Of a stretch of DNA of 64,000 nucleotides, positions 17,055 to 26,416 are shown one piece after another. The translations under genes and the position numbers were made by a program. Source of the stretch: DATIRA01 sp963766505. Its GTDB lineage: Bacteria > Pseudomonadota > Gammaproteobacteria > Steroidobacterales > Steroidobacteraceae. The stretch covers positions 434,001 through 498,000 of the forward strand of contig CAVYAL010000001.1 of NCBI GenBank assembly GCA_963766505.1. Reading direction: 5' to 3'. The notes beneath the pieces were generated by a model. That model saw only the letters and a list, made by a program, of their open reading frames with translations. It was not told the DNA's origin and ran no database searches. Within the stretch, counting starts at the first letter, position 1. Each line of letters begins with the position of its first letter.

Positions 17055-17759
17055 ATGCAACAGCCTTTTCCACCCGCGACGCTCGCCCCGACCGCACTGA
17101 TCGACTGCGATCATCCGGCGGTCCGGGAATTCGCCGCCGCTCACGCCAGCGGCGCTACACCGACCGCCCAGGCCGTTGCGCTTTTCTACGCCGTCCGTGA
17201 CGGATTCCGATATGACCCGTACCGTATCGACCTCTCGGCTGCCGGCATGAAGGCGAGCACGGTCCTTGCGAACGGTTACGGCTGGTGCGTGCCAAAGGCC
17301 ACGCTGCTCGCGGCCGCCTGCAGGGCGGCGGGCCTCCCGGCCCGGGTCGGTTTCGCCGACGTTCGCAATCACCTCTCGACCCGGCGCATGCGCGAGCTGA
17401 TGCAGACCGACGTGTTCCACTGGCATGGTTACGCGGAGATCTGGCTCGAGGGAGCCTGGCGCAAGGCCACGCCGGCGTTCAACCGCGAACTCTGCGAGCG
17501 GTTCGACCTGCTGCCGCTGGACTTCAACGGCGTGGACGATTCCCTCTACCACCCGTTCGATCGGCAGGGAAACCGGCACATGGAGTACATCGACGACCAT
17601 GGCGCGTTCGACGACGTGCCGCTTGCGCGGCTGATCGCCGACTTCGCGCGCTACTATCCCGGTTGGGCGCCGCGGATGGTGGCCGAACAGCGAGCGGACT
17701 TCCTTCGGGACGTGGATCTCGAAACGGGGGCGCCGCCGGCCGGGAAGAACCCGGCGTAG
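17055..17759 (+). CDS. Transglutaminase-like cysteine protein
   Basis: The 234-residue protein carries the transglutaminase-core pattern: GYGWCVPKATLLAAACRAAGLPAR with Cys78 as the probable nucleophile, then FHWHGYAEIWLEG containing the His, and a later acidic residue near EYIDDHG. Such domains in bacteria act as proteases or amidases, or are non-enzymatic. It begins 37 bp after egtD on the same strand, so it may be cotranscribed with the ergothioneine genes, although I know of no role for it in that pathway. ATG 17055 was chosen over an earlier in-frame start inside egtD. Confidence 0.8.
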   Translation: MQQPFPPATLAPTALIDCDHPAVREFAAAHASGATPTAQAVALFYAVRDGFRYDPYRIDLSAAGMKASTVLANGYGWCVPKATLLAAACRAAGLPARVGFADVRNHLSTRRMRELMQTDVFHWHGYAEIWLEGAWRKATPAFNRELCERFDLLPLDFNGVDDSLYHPFDRQGNRHMEYIDDHGAFDDVPLARLIADFARYYPGWAPRMVAEQRADFLRDVDLETGAPPAGKNPA

Positions 17760-17810
17760 CGCCGCTGCCTGACCGGCGCGTGCGGTTCGGCCGCCCGGCA
17801 GAATCGCGTC

Positions 17811-19497
17811 TCAACCCTCGTGCCAGATCACGGCCTGCCGGCGGTCGGCCCAGCTGCTCGAAGTTCTGCGCGTAGATCTCCTCGATCCGGTTGCGCTTCA
17901 CCTTGAAGGTGGGCGTCACGATGCCGTTCTCCACGGTCCACTGCTCGGTCACGAGCACCAGGCAGTCCAGCTGCTCGTGCGGATCGAGCGTCGCGTTGAT
18001 GTCGCGCAGGTGCGAAGCGAGGGAATTCTCGAGCGTGGCGCGCTCGGCCGGGTTCGTGCAGCGCTCCGACAGCGCCGCACTCAACATCGCGAGCGCAATC
18101 GGCTGGCCGAGGTTGGCGCCGGTGACGCAGCAGGCCTCGATGGCTTCGTGCATGACCAGCCTGTCCTCGATCGGAGCCGGCGTGACGTACTTGCCCTTGC
18201 TGGTCTTGAACAGGTCCTTGACCCTGCCGACGATGCGCAGGCTGCCCGCCTCGTCGAGCACCCCCTTGTCACCCGTCCTGAGCCAGCCATCCGCGGTGAA
18301 CGTCTCTCTCGTCTGCTCGGCTGCGTCGTAGTAGCCCAGCATCACGCCGGGACTTCGCACCTGGACCTCGCCGGACTCAGGATCTATCCGGCTCTCGACA
18401 CCTTCGTAGGGCCAGCCGACCGTGCCAGGCCTCGGCTGCCCCGCCGTGGTCGAATGAGACACGCCACAGTTCTCGGTCATCCCGTACACCTCAGCCATCC
18501 GCAGACCGAGTCGCGCGTACCAGTCGAGCAGCTCCGCCGGCATCGGTGCTGCACCCCCGGCCGCAAACTCGCACTTATCGAGGCCCAGCGCGGCGAGGAT
18601 CCTGCGTCGCACGAGGCTCCGCAGGCCGGGGATCCGGAGCAGGCGGTCGAGCTTCGCGGGCGGCATCTTCGCGAGTACACCCTGCTGGAACTTGACCCAG
18701 AGCCGCGGCACCGAGAAGAACACCGTGGGTCGCGCGCGCTGCAGGTCGGCGGTGAAGGTCTCCAGCTGCTCGGCGAAATAGACCGTCATGCCGCTCGCCA
18801 GCAGGCCGTGCTCGACCAGCGTCCGCTCCGCCACGTGCGAAAGCGGCAGGTAGCTCAGGATGCGCGAGTGGAACTCGATCGGAAAACGCTTGCGGACCGC
18901 CGCGATGGACCAGGCGAATGTCGCGAAGCTGTGCATCACGCCCTTCGGCGTGCCGGTCGTGCCCGACGTATACATGATCGTCGACAGTTCGTCGGCGTCG
19001 CGAACCGGTTCGCCCTCGAGCGGCGGCGTGCGCGCAACGATGTCTTCCCATTGGGGCCCGACATCCGGCGGCGCCAGCGGCAGCGCGATGCAGGGGAGCC
19101 CCGCGGGGACGCCCCGCTTCATCTCCTCCCAGCCATCGAGCTTGCCGACGAACAGCAGGCCGGCCCCGCTGTGCTCGAGGATCTGCCGGACGGTACCGGC
19201 CGCGAGTGTCGGATAGAGCGGCACGGACACATATCCCGCCATCCAGATCGCGAAGTCCGCCATCATCCAGTGCGCCGTGTTCTTCGCGAGCAGCGCAATC
19301 CGTGCGCCGGGCTCGAGACCCAGGCCCTGCAGGTGCTGCGCCATTCGACGGACCTGGTCCATCGTCTCCTGCCACGTGAACTCGCGCAGCACACCATTCC
19401 CGATCGGCTGCACGAAGACGACGCGGTCGGGTTGGTTTTTTTCCCAGTAGTAGAGGCGCTGCAGCGCCAGCGCGCTCGACGGCACCGTCTGCGTCAT
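17811..19497 (-). CDS. Long-chain acyl-CoA synthetase (AMP-forming), frameshifted near the C-terminus
   Basis: An AMP-dependent synthetase: P-loop TSGTTGTPKG at ~177-186, YLPLSHVAER, VYGMTENCG and GWLRTGDKG, with the C-terminal Lys region in KVKRNRIEE. It should activate fatty or similar carboxylic acids with ATP and CoA. As sequenced, the frame reads on to 17524, adding ~95 Arg/Pro-rich residues antisense to the transglutaminase gene. Removing one base near 17853 changes the end to EQWADRRQAVIWHEG-stop at 17811, the family's normal ending, so I give the restored end. ATG 19497 overlaps the stop of the upstream lipoprotein gene (ATGA). Confidence 0.85.
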
Positions 19498-20063
19498 TCC
19501 ACGGCCTCCGCAACCGTGCGCAGGCGCTCCGCGGCGCTGCCCGCAGCCGCGATGACCGCGTCCTTCCTCGCAGCCATGTCCGGCCCGGTCGCCTCGAGCG
19601 TCATCATGCGTCCACCCACCCGGGCCATGACCTTGACGCGGCTGTCGCCGCGCAACCGCAGGACCGCCGCGTCGCCGACGCCTGCCACCGCCTCACCCTT
19701 GAGTTCCGAAGCCGCGACGCCCTCACCCTCCGCGACGATCAGTGCGACTTCGCTGCCCGCGGAAGCGAGTTCCCAGGCGCAGCCGGCCATCGCGACCCCG
19801 GCGACTCGGGCCTCCAGGCGCGGCGCCGGCTCTACCGCCGAACCCATGATCGACTCGACGTCCGAGGGATCCAGCAGCTCGCAGGCCTGCGCGGATCCGA
19901 CGGTCTGGATCGGCAGCGACTCGACCGGTGGCTCTTGCTCTTCGACGGCCGGCGTCGGCGCGGTGTCCGCCGCGCCTGGCGGCGGCTTGCCACCGCATCC
20001 CCCGAGCATGAGCGTGGCCAGCAGGACCGGCGGAAGAAGAGTCGGAAACCGGGTTGCGAACAT
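19494..20063 (-). CDS. Putative lipoprotein, unknown function
   Basis: ATG 20063 has an AGGAG box at 6 bases. The 189-residue product begins with a lipoprotein signal whose lipobox LMLGGC is followed by a Pro/Glu-rich linker (residues ~25-50). The remaining globular part contains CELLDPSDVESIMGSAVE and a second Cys in GCAWEL, a layout resembling actinobacterial DUF3558-type lipoproteins. It overlaps the acyl-CoA synthetase start by four bases and is divergent from the DUF2905 gene. Function unknown; a role in the periplasm or outer membrane is inferred only from the lipobox. Confidence 0.75.
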   Translation of the reverse strand: MFATRFPTLLPPVLLATLMLGGCGGKPPPGAADTAPTPAVEEQEPPVESLPIQTVGSAQACELLDPSDVESIMGSAVEPAPRLEARVAGVAMAGCAWELASAGSEVALIVAEGEGVAASELKGEAVAGVGDAAVLRLRGDSRVKVMARVGGRMMTLEATGPDMAARKDAVIAAAGSAAERLRTVAEAVE

Positions 20064-20151
20064 TGGATCTCCTGGCTGAGTAGGCCGCGTCATGGCCGCC
20101 GCAGCTTACCAACCTTGCCTGAGTTCGCCAGCGACCCGCTATCATCCGGCC

Positions 20152-20352
20152 ATGCAGCGGATCCTGATCGCACTCGGGCTGTTGATTGCTCTGGCGGGGC
20201 TGGCCTGGCCCTGGCTTTCGAAGCTGCCGCTCGGCCGGCTGCCGGGCGACATCATCGTCGACCGGCCCGGGCTCAAGGTGTTCTTCCCAATCACGACGAT
20301 GATCGTGCTGAGCCTGGTGCTGAGCCTGATCCTCTGGCTCTTCCGGCGCTGA
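20152..20352 (+). CDS. DUF2905 family membrane protein
   Basis: The 66-residue protein has two hydrophobic spans (residues 3-21 and 44-63) separated by the family's hallmark loop LGRLPGDIIVDRPG. The length agrees with DUF2905. The function of the family is unknown. It is divergent from the lipoprotein gene (88 bp) and converges on the SDR gene. Confidence 0.85.
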   Translation: MQRILIALGLLIALAGLAWPWLSKLPLGRLPGDIIVDRPGLKVFFPITTMIVLSLVLSLILWLFRR

Positions 20353-20371
20353 GGACTGGCTCCGCCGGTTT

Positions 20372-21154
20372 CTAGCCCCCGAGCGCCGCGACCATCCCGC
20401 CCGACCCGCCGAGCGACCACCCCCCGTCCACCGGCAGGATCACGCCGGTCACGTAGTCCGCGTCCCGCGAGCTCAGCCAGAGCGCCGCCCGGGCGATGTC
20501 CTCGGTCGTACCGAAGCGACCCGCAGGAACGCTGCGGATGACGGCCTTCGCGACCTCCTCTGTAGGCGCGAGGCGCCGCATCCCCTCGGTGTCGGCGATC
20601 GGTCCGGGTGCGATCCCGTTCACGCGCACGCCGAGCGGACCCCATTCCATCGCGGTCGTGCGGGTCACCTGGTCGACCCCGGCCTTCGCGGCGCAGGCGT
20701 GCACCTGGTAGGGCATCGGCAGCCAGGCCTGCGGCGCGGTGATGTTGATCACCGAGGCCCCGGGCTTGCGGAGGAACTCGAACGCGGCCCGCAGCACGTT
20801 GAAGGTGCCGAGCAGGTCGATGTCCACGACCGACTTGAACGCGTTGGCCGAGAGCTTCGCCGCGGGCGAGAGGAAATTGCCGGCGGCGCCCGAGACCAGC
20901 ACGTCGATCGGACCCCACTTGGCAGCGGTCGCCGCAAGCGTGGCCGCGAGCGGCTCGTACTCGCGCACGTCGGCCGAGAAACCCATCGCCAGCGCGCCGA
21001 GCGCCTCGAGCCGCGCCACGGCCGAATCCACCTTGTCCTGGCTGCGGCTCAGCACGGCGACCCGCGCACCGGCGCGCGCGAAGCCCTCGGCGATTCCGAG
21101 ATTGATGCCGCTGGTGCCACCGGCGACGAACACTACTTTGTCTTTGAAATCCAT
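20372..21154 (-). CDS. SDR oxidoreductase, 2,4-dienoyl-CoA reductase-like
   Basis: The 260-residue Rossmann enzyme has the cofactor motif GGTSGINLGIA, DVREYEP, the SGAAGNF variant of NAG and the C-terminal PGPIADTEGM. The usual catalytic Tyr of YxxxK is absent: the site reads QVHACAAKAG. Peroxisomal 2,4-dienoyl-CoA reductase (DECR2), as I recall it, has the same HAxxAK arrangement and also lacks the Tyr, so reduction of dienoyl-CoA intermediates in unsaturated fatty-acid oxidation is the best guess. ATG 21154 has an AGGA box; an upstream in-frame extension to 21205 is not needed. Confidence 0.82.
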   Translation of the reverse strand: MDFKDKVVFVAGGTSGINLGIAEGFARAGARVAVLSRSQDKVDSAVARLEALGALAMGFSADVREYEPLAATLAATAAKWGPIDVLVSGAAGNFLSPAAKLSANAFKSVVDIDLLGTFNVLRAAFEFLRKPGASVINITAPQAWLPMPYQVHACAAKAGVDQVTRTTAMEWGPLGVRVNGIAPGPIADTEGMRRLAPTEEVAKAVIRSVPAGRFGTTEDIARAALWLSSRDADYVTGVILPVDGGWSLGGSGGMVAALGG

Positions 21155-21295
21155 CGGCTGTCCTCGACTGAGCGATCCATCAGGATAGCTTCCGCGGCAG
21201 CTCATGTCCCGCGGGCTTCACGAAACTGCAACACCGCGATCGCAGTCTTGGCAATCCGAACCGGGGACAGCCCGGAGCAGCCACTGGGGAAGAAC

Positions 21296-22900
21296 ATGAA
21301 GAGCCCGATTGCCGTCGCCATTGCCGCCCTGCTCGCCTCGCCTCTGGCGCTGCAGGCCGCTCCACCGGAGCGCTCGATCGAACTCGAGCACCTCGCGAGC
21401 CTCGACACCGAGGTCAATGAAGGAACCGGCGCCGAGATCGTAGCGTTCGATTCGAGATCGCAGCGCGCGTTCGCGATCAATTCCGAGGACAACGACCTGG
21501 TCGTGATCGATCTCGCGGATCCTTCCACACCGGCGATCATCACCAAGGTCCCGATGGCCGCGTTCGGTGCCGGGCTCAACAGCGTCGCGACCTATGGCGG
21601 GCTCGTGGCCGTCGCGGTCGAAGCCGATCCGAAGACGGACCCCGGCAAGGTCGTTTTCCTCGATGCGCTGTCGCTCGACATCCTGGGCACGGTGGCGGTC
21701 GGCGCACTACCGGACATGCTCACTTTCGCGGACGACGGCCGGAAGGTGCTCGTCGCGAACGAGGGCGAACCGAATTCCTATGGACAACCCGACAGCGTCA
21801 ATCCGGAAGGGTCGGTCAGCGTCATCGACCTCGGCGCGGGCGTCGGCGGCGCGGTCGTCAACACGGCCAGCTTCGCGCCATTCAATGCCCACAAGGACAT
21901 GCTGATCGCCGCTGGCGTGCGGATCTTCGGCGACGGCGCGACGGTGGCCCAGGACCTCGAGCCCGAGTACATCGCCCATCGCGGACGCACGGCCTGGGTG
22001 ACGCTGCAGGAAGCGAATGCCGTGGCCGTGATCGACATCCCGACCGCTACGGTGCAGGAGATCGTGCCGCTGGGACTGAAGGACCACAGCATGCAAGGCA
22101 ACGGCCTCGACCCCAGCGACCGGGACGGCGACGCACTGATCGGCAACTGGCCGGTCTTCGGCATGTACCAGCCCGACGCGATCGCGAGCTACAAGATCGG
22201 CAAGGAGACGTTCCTGGTCACGGCCAACGAGGGGGATGCACGCTCAGAGGACGACTTCCCCGGCTTCAACGAGGAGGTCAGCGTAGAGGATGACGAATAC
22301 GTTCTCGACCCGTACGTTTTCCCGGATGCCGAGGACCTGAAGAAGCGCACTGCGCTGGGTCGCCTGAACGTCAGCGACAAGACGGGCGACACCGACGGCG
22401 ACGGAGATTTCGACCGCATCGACGTATTCGGCGCGCGGTCGTTCTCGATCTGGAACGCCTATGGGCAACTGGTCTGGGACAGCGGCGATCAGCTCGAGCA
22501 GTTCTTCGCGGACCCGGCGAACGGCTACCGGGCGATATTCAACGCCAGCAACAGCAACAACTCCTTCGACAACCGCAGCGACAACAAGGGGCCCGAGCCC
22601 GAAGGCGTGGCCGTCGGCAAGGTCGGACCGAACGTTTTCGCGTTCGTCGCGCTCGAGCGCATCGGCGGCGTGATGGCCTACGACATCAGCGACCCCGCCG
22701 CACCGATCTTCGCCGACTACGTCAATACTCGTACGCTGGACAGGCTGGGCGGCGACCTCGGCGCGGAGGGGATCACGTTCGTCCCGGAGGAAGACAGCCC
22801 GAACGGCAAGCCACTGGTGCTGGTCGGCAACGAGGTGAGCGGCACGGTCGCGATCTTCCAGGTTAACAAGACCAGGTCGAAGGCCCGGAAGGACAAGTAG
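21296..22900 (+). CDS. Exported choice-of-anchor I domain protein
   Basis: The 534-residue product starts with a signal peptide (MKSPIAVAIAALLASPLALQA) and is a beta-propeller of the choice-of-anchor I type: repeated AVIDI, VANEGE and SYK-type blade strands with TANEGDARSEDD. DTDGDGDFDRID (about residue 365) is a calcium-binding-like loop. The end has a basic stretch without a sorting signal or membrane anchor. Similar proteins are often secreted and associated with phosphate or nucleotide metabolism, but no activity is assigned. Start at ATG 21296 with a GGGGAAG box. Confidence 0.8.
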   Translation: MKSPIAVAIAALLASPLALQAAPPERSIELEHLASLDTEVNEGTGAEIVAFDSRSQRAFAINSEDNDLVVIDLADPSTPAIITKVPMAAFGAGLNSVATYGGLVAVAVEADPKTDPGKVVFLDALSLDILGTVAVGALPDMLTFADDGRKVLVANEGEPNSYGQPDSVNPEGSVSVIDLGAGVGGAVVNTASFAPFNAHKDMLIAAGVRIFGDGATVAQDLEPEYIAHRGRTAWVTLQEANAVAVIDIPTATVQEIVPLGLKDHSMQGNGLDPSDRDGDALIGNWPVFGMYQPDAIASYKIGKETFLVTANEGDARSEDDFPGFNEEVSVEDDEYVLDPYVFPDAEDLKKRTALGRLNVSDKTGDTDGDGDFDRIDVFGARSFSIWNAYGQLVWDSGDQLEQFFADPANGYRAIFNASNSNNSFDNRSDNKGPEPEGVAVGKVGPNVFAFVALERIGGVMAYDISDPAAPIFADYVNTRTLDRLGGDLGAEGITFVPEEDSPNGKPLVLVGNEVSGTVAIFQVNKTRSKARKDK

Positions 22901-22926
22901 CAGGGCCCGCAGTTCGCCCGGTACGG

Positions 22927-22952
22927 CGCCCGGTCTGCCGGGCGTCTCTCTG
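22927..22952 (+). terminator. Terminator hairpin after the choice-of-anchor gene
   Basis: CGCCCGG (22927-22933) pairs with CCGGGCG (22938-22944) around TCTG, followed by TCTCTCTG. It lies 27 bp past the stop codon, between convergent genes. Confidence 0.5.
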
Positions 22953-22978
22953 CGATCACCGCGCCAAGGGCGGCGGCC

Positions 22979-24278
22979 TCAACGCATCAGGTGCTTCGCG
23001 AGCGCGTGATAGGCGGGCAGTGACGTCGGATCGATGTTCACGTTCGCGGCCAGCGGATACGACGCGAAACGGGCAATGACCATCTCCGCCTTTGGGTCGA
23101 TGTAGATCGTCTGGCCGTGGATGCCACGGGCCGAGTAGGCGCCGTGCTCGTTGTGACTCACCCACCACTGGTTGCGGTAGCTCCAGCCAGGTAGCGTCGT
23201 GTAGCCGGCCTGGGCGAAATGCCCGCGATCGCCGCCGCGTCGGATGTCGTCCACGACAGCCTTCGGGAACGATCTGCTGCCCGTTGAAACGACCGTCGAG
23301 CCGCATCGCCTCGCCGAAGCGGGCGAGGTCGCGGAGCGTCACGTTGAGCCCCCCGCCCGCGAACTCGTTGCCGACCGTGTCGACCAGTATGTAGCCGTCT
23401 TCCTCGGCACCCAGCTTCTGCCATATGCGCTCGGACAGCAGGTCACCGACCGGCCGGCCCGCGGCACGGCGGATCAGCCAGCCCAGCACATCGGTGTTGA
23501 CGGTCTTGTAGGCGAAAGCCTGGCCGTGCTCGCCTTCCTTGTGCAGGGTCTGCAGGAAATCATAGAAGCTCTGCGGTCCGTCGTAGCCCTGCGGCCGCGG
23601 GAAGACACTGCCCGCGCGCACGTGCGCCCAGATCTCGGCATCCGGATCGGAGTAGTTCTCCGAGTAACGGACCCCGGTCGTCATGTCGAGCACCTGCCGC
23701 ACGGTCGCATCGCCGAAGGCCGACTCGCGGAGTTCCGGGATGTACTGCGACACCAGCGCGTCCGGGTCGAGCCTGCCCTCCTCTACCAGCATTGCCCCCA
23801 GCGTGCCGAAGAACGACTTCGTCACCGACATGGTCATGTGCTGCGTGTGCGGCGTCATCACGCCGAAGTAACGCTCGTAGACGATCCTGCCCCTGTGCAG
23901 CACCAGGATCGCGTCAGTGTAGTTGGCCGCGAGCGATTCCTGCCAGGTCATGGTCCGGTCGCCGCCGAGCGGCTGGAAGCTCACACCGTCGATGTCGCCT
24001 CGCAGCGCGCGGGGCAGCTCGGCGGGTCGCCCGTCTCCCCGCCAGAGGTTCGTGCTCGGCGCGAGCTGCCGGAAGTTCGCGAAGGACCAGCGGATCTGCG
24101 GGAAGCGGTACATCGAGAGGTCCGCATGCCGCACCACTTTGTCAGCCGGCGGGGGCGAACCCTGCATCCACTCGAGCGCCGCGGGGTCGCTCGCAGCCGC
24201 GTCCGGAAAAGCCGGCGTCTCGGCATGCGCAGCGAGCGCAGCGGATGCGGCGGCCAGAACAAGCAGTGTCCTCGTCAT
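22979..24278 (-). pseudogene. Exported serine hydrolase (beta-lactamase-like), interrupted by one +1 frameshift
   Basis: ATG 24278 follows an AGGGGGA box and begins a signal peptide (MTRTLLVLAAASAALAAHA). The body is a class C beta-lactamase/esterase-like serine hydrolase with S-V-T-K at 151-154 as the SxxK nucleophile motif and a downstream Y-x-N-type site (RYSENYSD). After QQIVP the frame breaks: removing one base at 23264 continues as KAVVDDIRRGGD... to HALAKHLMR-stop at 22979, a natural ending with HGQTIYIDP, the HxG equivalent of KTG. As sequenced the reading frame instead runs to 22956 with a random tail. Likely a sequencing error; otherwise the enzyme is dead. Confidence 0.75.
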
Positions 24279-24310
24279 CGGTTTCCCCCTGCCCCGTCGC
24301 GGCACGCCGC

Positions 24311-25297
24311 TCACGCGACCTCGAGTACGACCTTGCCGAACTGGGAGCCGCGCTCGAGCCATGTGTGGGCTTGCCCGGCCTGCCCGAGCGGAAAAGTCCT
24401 GTCGACTGGAATACGCACCTCGCCCGACTCGATCAGCGGCCAGGCTGCATCCTCGACGGCTCGCGCGAGTCGCGCCTTCTGCTGCGCATCCCTCGCACGT
24501 AGTGTCGAGCCCGTCACGACCAGCCGCTTGATCATCATCTGCAGCAGGTTCAGTTCGACCAGCGGGCCCGTCAGCGTCGCGATCACGACCAGGCGCCCTT
24601 CGGTAGCCAGGACGTCGAGGTTCCTCGCGAAATAGTCACGGCCCACCATGTCGAGCACGACGTTGACCGGTCCCGCGGCCTTGACGTGCTCTCCCCAGTC
24701 GCCGGCCGTTGCGTCGAACGCCAGGTCCGCGCCGATCTCGAGCGCCCTGCTCACCTTGTCCGCGCCGCGCGCCGTCGCCAGCACGCGGGCTCCTCTGGCC
24801 TTCGCCATCTGGATCGCAGTTACGCCGATGCCGCTGTTCGCGCCGTGCACGAGCAGTGTTTCGCCCGCCGCGAGCGAGCCGCGCTCGAACACGTTGGTCC
24901 AGACCGTGAAGACCGTCTCCGGAAGCGCCGCAGCCTGCACGAAGTCGAGCCCGCGGGGCACCGGCAGCACATGCGCTGCATCGACGACCGCGTATTCGGC
25001 GTAGCCACCGCCGGGCAGCAGCGCAACGACCTCCTCGCCGACCCGCCACCGGGCGGCGCCCTCGCCGAGTCGCGCAATCTCGCCCGCGACCTCGAGGCCC
25101 AGTATTTCCGAAGCACCCGGCGGCGGCGGATAACGGCCCTCGCGCTGCAGGATGTCCGGGCGATTGACGCCCGCCGCACGGACCCGGATCAGCGCCTGGC
25201 CGGGCCCCGGCTCAGGAACCGGCGCCTCGCCGAGTTCCAGCGCATCCGCGCCGCCCTTGCCCCCGCGGATCGTGATTGCCCGCATCGTACGCGTCAT
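24311..25297 (-). CDS. Zinc-free NAD(P)H-quinone oxidoreductase (PIG3 type)
   Basis: The 328-residue medium-chain reductase lacks the zinc ligands of alcohol dehydrogenases and has the quinone oxidoreductase pattern: VRAAGVNRPDILQREGRYPPPPGASEILGLEVAG in segments, LLPGGGYAEY, LPETVFTVWTNVFER and the NADPH site HGANSGIGVTAIQMAK. Members reduce quinones or other enones with NADPH. The ATG overlaps the stop of the upstream methyltransferase gene (ATGA), and the serine hydrolase follows after 32 bp, so the genes from the GntR regulator to the hydrolase look like one operon. Confidence 0.9.
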   Translation of the reverse strand: MTRTMRAITIRGGKGGADALELGEAPVPEPGPGQALIRVRAAGVNRPDILQREGRYPPPPGASEILGLEVAGEIARLGEGAARWRVGEEVVALLPGGGYAEYAVVDAAHVLPVPRGLDFVQAAALPETVFTVWTNVFERGSLAAGETLLVHGANSGIGVTAIQMAKARGARVLATARGADKVSRALEIGADLAFDATAGDWGEHVKAAGPVNVVLDMVGRDYFARNLDVLATEGRLVVIATLTGPLVELNLLQMMIKRLVVTGSTLRARDAQQKARLARAVEDAAWPLIESGEVRIPVDRTFPLGQAGQAHTWLERGSQFGKVVLEVA

Positions 25298-25929
25298 GCC
25301 ACTCCCCTCCCCGTCGTGCCTGCGTCCGCTCGCCCGTCCGCACGCAGGCGCCAGATGACCAGGCGGTTGTTCGCCGGCATCGCGTGGTCCGCCTCGACCG
25401 CCAGGCCCGCGGATCGAGCGAGTTCGTCCACTGCCTCGAAGTCGCGAATTCCGCTGGCCGGGTCGCGGGCCCGCAACTGCTCGTCGAAGACCGCGTTGCT
25501 CTGCGAAGTGTAGCGGCCGGCATAACGGAAGGGCCCATAAACCAGCAGGCGACCGCCCGGTGCGAGTCTCGGGGCTGCCCCGCTCAGCAGGGCTTTCACC
25601 TCCGGCCAGGACATGATGTGCAGCGTGTTGGCCGTGAAGACGGCGTCGAAGGCTGCCGAGGGCCAGGCGTCGCTCCGCACGTCGAGTTCCACCGGTGCGC
25701 GCAGGTTGGACGGACCCTCGAGCCTGACCCGCTCCGTCAGTCCCGCCAGATACTCGCGGCGATCGGTCGGCTGCCAGTCGAGGTGCGGAAGGTGGGTCGC
25801 GAAGTGCACCGCGTGCTGGCCCGTGCCGGAGCCGATCTCCAGCACGCTCGATACGTCCCGGAGCACTTCGGCAAGGATCCGGAGTATCGGCTGCTTGTTG
25901 CGCTCGCAGGCCTCTGAATGGGGCAGCAT
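25294..25929 (-). CDS. DUF938 SAM-dependent methyltransferase
   Basis: The 211-residue protein begins with the DUF938 signature (a P-x-S-x-A-x-x-R-N-K-x-P-I-L-like opening, here HSEACERNKQPIL) and has the SAM motif VLEIGSGTGQHAVHFA, the DRREYL region and LLVYGPFRYAGRYTSQSNAVFDE. It should be a class I methyltransferase of unknown substrate. The first residues follow a start at ATG 25929, 31 bp after the GntR gene. It is translationally coupled to the quinone oxidoreductase. Confidence 0.88.
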   Translation of the reverse strand: MLPHSEACERNKQPILRILAEVLRDVSSVLEIGSGTGQHAVHFATHLPHLDWQPTDRREYLAGLTERVRLEGPSNLRAPVELDVRSDAWPSAAFDAVFTANTLHIMSWPEVKALLSGAAPRLAPGGRLLVYGPFRYAGRYTSQSNAVFDEQLRARDPASGIRDFEAVDELARSAGLAVEADHAMPANNRLVIWRLRADGRADAGTTGRGVA

Positions 25930-25960
25930 GCGGGAAGACTAGCGCCTCCCGCGACGGGCG

Positions 25961-26416
25961 TCAGTTCGATTCGCGCCTGCGCTCCATCTGCACGATCCTC
26001 TGCATCGCGGCCTTGAACATGCCGGTAGCTTCCTGGGCGCTCAGGCCGCGCGACGCGGCCTCGCGCACTGCGCGGAACAACGCCGCCTCGAACCGGATCT
26101 GTGTCTGGTCCCCGACGCTCGCTTCCTGTGAACCGTCTTCGCTGCGACGGCTTGCGATCCGCAGCACGCCTTCCGTGTCGCGCTCGAGCCAGCCCTCCGT
26201 CGTCAGGCGTCGGTAGGCACGCTCGACCGCCGCCTCGTCGATGGCAAGCTCCTCGGCAACACGTTGGGCGAATGGCATGATCGCGCCGGCCGGCAGCTGT
26301 CCTGCCTCGATGTCGTGGCGCACGACCCGATAGACCCGCTCATCGAGCGGGCTCGTGGCGTGGTCCTTCAGCGCCTGCCTCCAGCGTCCGGTTCGAGTGG
26401 CCCAGTAACGGTCCAT
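25961..26416 (-). CDS. GntR family transcriptional regulator (short, YtrA-like)
   Basis: The 151-residue regulator consists mainly of the winged-helix DNA-binding domain: LDERVYRVVRHDIEAGQLPAGAIMP, FAQRVAEELAIDEAAVERAYRRLTTEGWLERDTEGVLRIA, then a ~50-residue helical tail for dimerisation rather than a full effector domain. That size fits the YtrA branch. ATG 26416 has a GGGAG box; the frame is open to 26704 but those residues are not family-like. It probably regulates the downstream methyltransferase/oxidoreductase operon and the divergent SDR gene (238 bp away). Confidence 0.82.
   Translation of the reverse strand: MDRYWATRTGRWRQALKDHATSPLDERVYRVVRHDIEAGQLPAGAIMPFAQRVAEELAIDEAAVERAYRRLTTEGWLERDTEGVLRIASRRSEDGSQEASVGDQTQIRFEAALFRAVREAASRGLSAQEATGMFKAAMQRIVQMERRRESN

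Noticed and set aside
17524..17810. Long Arg/Pro-rich C-terminal extension of the acyl-CoA synthetase
   Set aside because: Antisense to the transglutaminase gene and removed by correcting a single base; not a true domain.
25312..25330. Short palindromic GC runs as regulator sites
   Set aside because: Such runs occur by chance everywhere in this GC-rich sequence and are not tied to a gene start.
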